A DNA stretch of 64,000 bases from Pseudisothecium myosuroides (taxonomy: Eukaryota; Streptophyta; Bryopsida; Hypnales; Lembophyllaceae). The translations under genes and the position numbers were made by a program. The notes beneath the pieces were generated by a model. The model was not told the origin of the DNA and ran no database searches. It was given only the letters and a program-made list of their open reading frames with translations. How positions within the stretch are numbered: the stretch's first letter is position 1; every line of letters begins with the position of its first letter. Positions 57,990 to 64,000 of this stretch are shown in pieces. The stretch is from NCBI GenBank assembly GCA_951799445.1, contig OX637293.1, forward strand, positions 10,912,001-10,976,000, given 5' to 3'.

Positions 57990-60900
57990 TGCAAAAAGAA
58001 AAACAAAATGAAAGAATTTTTTGTATGTGTTGATTAAAAAACTTTTAACATGGTGTGCTTTTATTTGTCATGACTTTTAAATGTGAACGTACTCTATTAT
58101 TTTTGTTTTCTCATTGTTTTTCCTTTTACAATGCACCGGCTTCGTTTTAGGGTTTGAGATTGAGGTCCCGCTTGCGGGCAGAACTTCCTGCCAGGCAATT
58201 AGTCCGGCGGGTGTTCTGCCCAAAAGTTGGAAATCTCTTGCTCTAAACGACGCGAGGTTGTTGCAAAAGGAAAAACAAAATGAAACAATTTTTTGTATGT
58301 GTTGATTAAAAACCTTTAAACATGATGTGCTTTAATTTGTCATGACTTTTAAATGTGAACGTACTCTATTATTTTTGTTTTCTCATTGTTTTTCCTTTTA
58401 CAATGCACCGGCTTCGTTTTAGGGTTTGAGATTGAGGTCCCACTTGCGGGCAGAACTTCCTGCCAGGCAATTAGCCCGGCCGCTGTTCTGCCCAAAAGTT
58501 GAAAATCTCTTGCTCTAAACGACGCGAGGTTGTTGCAAAAGGAAAAACAAAATGAAACAATTTTTTGTATGTGTTGATTAAAAACCTTTAAACATGATGT
58601 GCTTTAATTTGTCATGACTTTTAAATGTGAAAGTACTCTATTATTTTTGTTTTCTCATTGTTTTTCCTTTTACAATGCACCGGCTTCGTTTTAGGGTTTG
58701 AGATTGAGGTCCCACTTGCGGGCAGAACTTCCTGCCGGGCAATTAGCCCGGCGGCTGTTCTGCCCAAAAGTTGGAAATCTCTCGCTCTAAATGACGCGAG
58801 ATTGTTGCAAAAGGAAAAACAAAATGAAACAATTTTTTGTATGTGTTGATTAAAAACCGTTTAACATGGTGTGCTTTTATTTGTCATGACTTTTAAATGT
58901 GAACGTACTCTATTATTTTTGTTTTCTCATTGTTTTTCCTTTTACAATGCACCGGCTTCGTTTTAGGGTTTGAGATTGAAGTCCCACTTGCGGGCAGAAC
59001 TTCCTGCCGGGCAATTAGCTCGGCGGCTGTTCTGCCCAAAAGTTCAAAATCTCTCGCTCTAAACGACGCGAGGTTGTTGCAAAAGGAAAAACAAAATGAA
59101 ACAATTTTTTGTATGTGTTGATTAAAAACCGTTTAACATGGTGTGCTTTTATTTGTCATGACTTTTAAATGTGAAAGTACTCTATTATTTTTGTTTTCTC
59201 ATTGTTTTTCCTTTTACAATGCACCGGCTTCGTTTTAGGGTTTGAGATTGAGGTCCCACTTGCGGGCAGAACTTCCTGCCCGGCAATTAGCTCGGCGGCT
59301 GTTCTGCCCAAAAGTTGGAAATCTCTCGCTCTAAATGACGCGAGATTGTTGCAAAAGGAAAAACAAAATGAAACAATTTTTTGTATGTGTTGATTAAAAA
59401 CCGTTTAACATGGTGTGCTTTAATTTGTCATGACTTTTAAATGTGAACGTACTCTATTATTTTTGTTTTCTCATTGTTTTTCCTTTTACAATGCACCGGC
59501 TTCGTTTTAGGGTTTGAGATTGAGGTCCCACTTGCGGGCAGAACTTCCTGCCGGGCAATTAGCTCGGCGGCTGTTCTGCCCAAAAGTTCAAAATCTCTCG
59601 CTCTAAACGACGCGAGGTTGTTGCAAAAGGAAAAACAAAATGAAACAATTTTTTGTATGTGTTGATTAAAAACCTTTAAACATGGTGTGCTTTTATTTGT
59701 CATGACTTTTAAATGTGAACGTACTCTATTATTTTTGTTTTCTCATTGTTTTTCCTTTTACAATGCACCGGCTTCGTTTTAGGGTTTGAGATTGAGGTCC
59801 CACTTGCGGGTAGAACTTCCTGCCGGGCAATTAGCCCGGCGGCTGTTCTGCCCAAAAGTTGGAAATCTCTCGCTCTAAATGACGCGAGATTGTTGCAAAA
59901 GGAAAAACAAAATGAAACAATTTTTTGTATGTGTTGATTAAAAAACTTTTAACATGGTGTGCTTTTATTTGTCATGACTTTTAAATGTGAACGTACTCTA
60001 TTATTTTTGTTTTCTCATTGTTTTTCCTTTTACAATGCACCGGCTTCGTTTTAGGGTTTGAGATTGAGGTCCCACTTGCGGGCAGAACTTCCTGCCAGGC
60101 AATTAGCCCGGCGGCTGTTCTGCCCAAAAGTTGGAGATCTCTCGCCCTAAATGACGCGAGATTGTTGCAAAAGGAAAAACAAAATGAAACAATTTTTTGT
60201 ATGTGTTGATTAAAAACCTTTAAACATGATGTGCTTTAATTTGTCATGACTTTTAAATGTGAAAGTACTCTATTATTTTTGTTTTATCATTGTTTTTCCT
60301 TTTACAATGCACCGGCTTTGTTTTAGGGTTTGAGATTGAAGTCCCACTTGCGGGCAGAACTTATTGCCGGGCAATTAGCTCGGTGGCTGTTCTGCCCAAA
60401 AGTTGGAAATCTCTCGCTCTAAACGACGCGAGGTTGTTGCAAAAGGAAAAACAAAATGAAACAATTTTTTGTATGTGTTGATTAAAAACCTTTAAACATG
60501 GTGTGCTTTTATTTGTCATGACTTTTAAATGTGAAAGTACTCTATTATTTTTGTTTTCTCATTGTTTTTCCTTTTACAATGCACCGGCTTCGTTTTAGGG
60601 TTTGAGATTGAGGTCCCACTTGCGGGCAGAACTCCCTGCTGGGCAATTAGCCCGGCGGCTGTTCTGCCCAAAAGTTGGAAATCTCTCGCCCTAAATGATG
60701 CGAGATTGTTGCAAAAGGAAAAACAAAATGAAACAATTTTTTGTATGTGTTGATTAAAAACCTTTAAACATGATGTGCTTTAATTTGTCATGACTTTTAA
60801 ATGTGAAAGTATTCTATTATTTTTGTTTTATCATTGTTTTTCCTTTTACAATGCACCGGCTTTGTTTTAGGGTTTGAGATTGAGGTCCCACTTGCGGGCA

Positions 60901-61690
60901 GAACTTCCTGCCGGGCAATTAGCCCGGCGGCTGTTCTGCCCAAAAGTTGGAAATCTCTCGCCCTAAATGATGCGAGATTGTTGCAAAAGGAAAAACAAAA
61001 TGAAACAATTTTTTGTATGTGTTGATTAAAAACCTTTAAACATGGTGTGCTTTTATTTGTCATGACTTTTAAATGTGAAAGTACTCTATTATTTTTGTTT
61101 TCTCATTGTTTTTCCTTTTACAATGCACCGGCTTCGTTTTAGGGTTTGAGATTGAGGTCCCACTTGCGGGCAGAACTTCCTGCCGGGCAATTAGCCCGGC
61201 GGCTGTTCTGCCCAAAAGTTGAAAATCTCTCGCTCTAAATGACGCGAGATTGTTGCAAAAAGAAAAACAAAATGAAACAATTTTTTGTATGTGTTGATTA
61301 AAAACCTTTAAACATGGTGTGCTTTTATTTGTCATGACTTTTAAATGTGAACGTACTCTATTATTTTTGTTTTCTCATTGTTTTTCCTTTTACAATGCAC
61401 CGGCTTCGTTTTAGGGTTTGAGATTGAGGTCCCACTTGCGAGCAGAACTTCCTGCCGGGCAATTAGCTCGGCGGCTGTTCTGCCCAAAAGTTGGAAATCT
61501 CTCGCTCTAAATGACGCGAGATTGTTGCAAAAGAAAAAACAAAATGAAACAATTTTTTGTATGTGTTGATTAAAAACCTTTAAACATGGTGTGCTTTTAT
61601 TTGTCATGACTTTTAAATGTGAACGTACTGTATTATTTTTATTTTATCATTGTTTTTCCTTTTACAATGCACCGGCTTCGTTTTAGGGCT
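57990..61690 (+). repeat. 272-bp tandem (satellite-like) array, about 13.6 copies
   Basis: Landmarks recur exactly every 272 bp from 58114 to 61378 (12 intervals), with partial units at each end. Each unit has a telo-box (TTTTAGGGTTTGAG) followed about 25 bp later by a nested GC-rich hairpin. The hairpin's outer arms are GGGCAGAAC and GTTCTGCCC, and its inner arms are GCCGGGC and GCCCGGC around AATTA. Units differ at a few positions, mostly in the hairpin core and at ACGTACTC/AAGTACTC. A 63-codon frame on the plus strand is open in most units and an 88-codon frame on the minus strand in a few; two plus-strand units lose the frame through a stop. No start codon in context, so I do not call genes. 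Confidence 0.97.
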
Positions 61691-64000
61691 TTGAGATTTA
61701 TTTGGGTTCACTCGTTTGGATTTGAATGAAGTATCCAAAAAAGTGAAGTCCCTTTCTACCCTTTTATACTTTATTGTGTGGTACATGGTTTAATAAAAAA
61801 ATGTTTAGGGCTATCTTTTTGTACTTTTTATTTTAACAGATGTCTTGTTTTTTTACAGCATGACAATAATACAAAACTGTTGATTGAACACTTCGGATGG
61901 CAACAAGTACAAAGCCTCACGGAGATCACCTCTTGTACTTCTTAAGAATCCATTGCAATCAAGTGAATTTTGTTCCCCCTATTGACTGTTTCATAAATTT
62001 TGATGTAGCTCTTAATCTTTTGAAGTCTTTCCAACTACATTTCATAGTTTATGTGAAGTTTTTGTGGGATTCACATGAATTATACAAGACATCCAAGAGC
62101 GTAATTAAAGATTGCATTAAATCAGGTGAAATTTTGCTTCAAATATTTATCTAGGCAATTTCCAATTGACAATTACATCCATGTTTGCTATACAAGAATC
62201 ATTTCCCATCACTTGTTTATTTGCATTTGAAAAATATCTTTTACCATATAATGTAAGTCGGCCTTAAAAAAATGAGTAATCCATACAACGTTATTATTTC
62301 CTTCCAAGAATCGCAAGTTATTATTAGACAATTTTAATAATTGACAATGTGAAGCTCAAATACGTAAATCTGCATTATAATATTTTAAGATTCTTCAGTA
62401 GTTTTTTACACACTAAAAAAAGGGTTAAAGTTAATAACTGCACACAAACTCATAAAAACAAAAAGTGCACTCCTTGAGTATAGAAAATAAAAGTCATATA
62501 AGTCAAACAATATTTATTCACCATTGATTTTTGAGCCCCCATAGTTATTTTCTGATTTGAAAAAAAGTAGGGGATTTATTAACCACCGTAGCTTGGAAAA
62601 TTAAATCCAATATAAGTGACTGTACGATTTTACAAAGGACTACCTTCTCTGCTACTGGGAACCACCCAGTGTTGCTTTCACCGTACAAATGAAGGAAAAT
62701 TTTTAAATTAAGTAGTGGTTTTGAACAACAAAATCCTGTCGCCAAGCGCTCAGGGGTTAATTGTTGCAACCAAAGTGAATGCCCTCAATGTTTGCCTTGA
62801 ATACAACTATCCAAGTAGACAACACTTGCATGTTTTTGAAATTGCTTCAAAGGAGGTGCTGGCATGAGAAGCAAAATTACACCAAATAAGGGCATTCCCT
62901 TGAGGAGAGTATTTCTTGTAATTTTATGGTATATACGTCATATAAGAGGATATTTGAAGTAGGCATATTTTTATAAAATTAGTATTTAGAATGACCATAT
63001 ATATATATCAAAAGCTATGGTATTCATGATTTTGGTGTCATTTGTTTGTTTATACGTTCATGCATTTGCTTTGTAAATGTTATTATTTGTGTATGAAATT
63101 TGTTTGTCCAATGTTATCCTATTTCCATTATTCACTTAAAACAAAATTTTCTTTATAATACATATTTATACTTGGTGTTTACTATGATACCACTGACAAG
63201 CATATGAATGAAAGGGCTATTATCCAAGAAAATCTTTTATTAACTTGTTCTTAATATTTCTCAAGTCTAAGCCATGTATTTAAAACAATATAACATGGAG
63301 AGTGGCAAACAATACTAGATTTTTTTACAACCTCTATTTGTCAATCCTAATTTATTAACAAGAAACTCCTACTACCTAATATTTTTACATACCCTAACTT
63401 TATATTAAAATATATAATATGTTTTCAACCCTATAGTAGCTCATATAGTATAACTTTTTTGTCCTTTGAATTAAATGGACTCTATTTATTAACTCATGTG
63501 GTTCCTGAACATAGACTAGTGATCTCCCCAAGGTCATGCATTTGCAGTCACCAACACTTTGACACTCTTCACAAAAACACCCTAAAACCATAATAATAAA
63601 AATAGATAATAACCAAAAACCACGTGATAGACGAAGTTTAGGGGAAAAAAACGTGAATCTTCAATTGAGTCGCAGTAGCAGTGCGTGACTTGTCATTCTC
63701 ATTATGAACATAAAGTTTGTAATATCCCTAACTTGAAGCTAAAAGCAAGCTTCCTAATAAACAAATGAATTGATTGCACTTTACAACGAACAAGATTATT
63801 ATTTAGTTCCATTAATTTTTAAAAATAGCAATGTGAAAGACAAAAATGAGGAATACAAATCCTTATTTCTTACAACAATGAATTACACAAACAACATATC
63901 TTAAAGAAGACCCCTTCTCCTGAATATTCAACCTCTTATTGTTATTGATAGCAATTATTATTTTGTCCTAGTGCATGTAGAACAATATTTGCATTTTTCA
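61691..64000. other. AT-rich intergenic DNA
   Basis: No supportable gene. An 85-codon frame at 61897..62154 has an ATG and ordinary-looking composition but no motif and no splice context. A TATATATATA run lies near 62998-63008. Confidence 0.4.

Noticed and set aside
57990..61690. CRISPR-like array or a row of small repeated genes
   Set aside because: The whole 272-bp unit is repeated without variable spacers, the context is eukaryotic, and the 63-codon frame lacks an ATG in context and is interrupted in some units. It is a satellite-like tandem repeat.
61897..62154. 85-codon frame
   Set aside because: Has an ATG but sits in AT-rich DNA with no splice context, motif or neighbouring gene.

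Overview
The window looks like nuclear DNA of a land plant. It carries a neutral/alkaline invertase (GH100) gene with plant-type exons. It also has a lectin-receptor-kinase pseudogene, a short antisense piece of plant-type mitochondrial cox1, a Stowaway-like MITE, CACTA ends, a tRNA-derived SINE-like element and a small conserved plant protein gene. Coding is sparse and split by introns, and the intergenic DNA is AT-rich and full of non-autonomous transposon copies. Two Crinkler-type genes (header plus NTPase plus restriction-endonuclease-like domain) make a non-flowering plant (bryophyte, lycophyte or fern) plausible, but the sequence alone does not settle that.

Layout. 1-17 kb: AT-rich DNA with one small gene (complement 5120..5359) and at least two families of inverted-repeat elements. 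One family ends in TTAA with a CCCTTAAAGGAC-like terminus; the other has TA target duplications and AGGTAGGAGG-like termini. 17.1-20.5 kb: the end of a CACTA element, then a multi-exon gene broken by two amber codons, two frameshifts and a 64-bp palindrome. 20.5-23.3 kb: non-coding, possibly LTR-like, with short repeats. 23.3-29.8 kb: Crinkler locus 1. 30-37 kb: an orphan exon fused to an antisense cox1 fragment, and a lectin-receptor-kinase pseudogene on the minus strand with three copies of one MITE family. 37.2-44.8 kb: Crinkler locus 2. 45.5-46.6 kb: a clean four-exon minus-strand gene of unknown function. 49.1-53.2 kb: the 3' two thirds of an invertase gene on the minus strand, abutting a degenerate Rep/HUH-like gene (53.2-54.4 kb). 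58.0-61.7 kb: a 272-bp tandem array. The rest is non-coding as far as I can see.

The most interesting feature is the pair of Crinkler loci. A 4,500-bp block (23317..27816 and 37235..41734, near-identical) carries the promoter region, a 5'-UTR intron, the header exon and the first part of the following intron. In locus 1 it leads into an AAA-like NTPase/nuclease exon. In locus 2 it leads into a different, RHS-type NTPase/nuclease gene. A truncated, frameshifted copy of locus 1's C-terminal exon (43746..44792 against 28751..29796) remains just downstream. Locus 2 is bracketed by a 32-bp direct repeat. This looks like a recent duplication of a promoter-plus-header cassette in which the payload was exchanged and part of the old payload was left behind.
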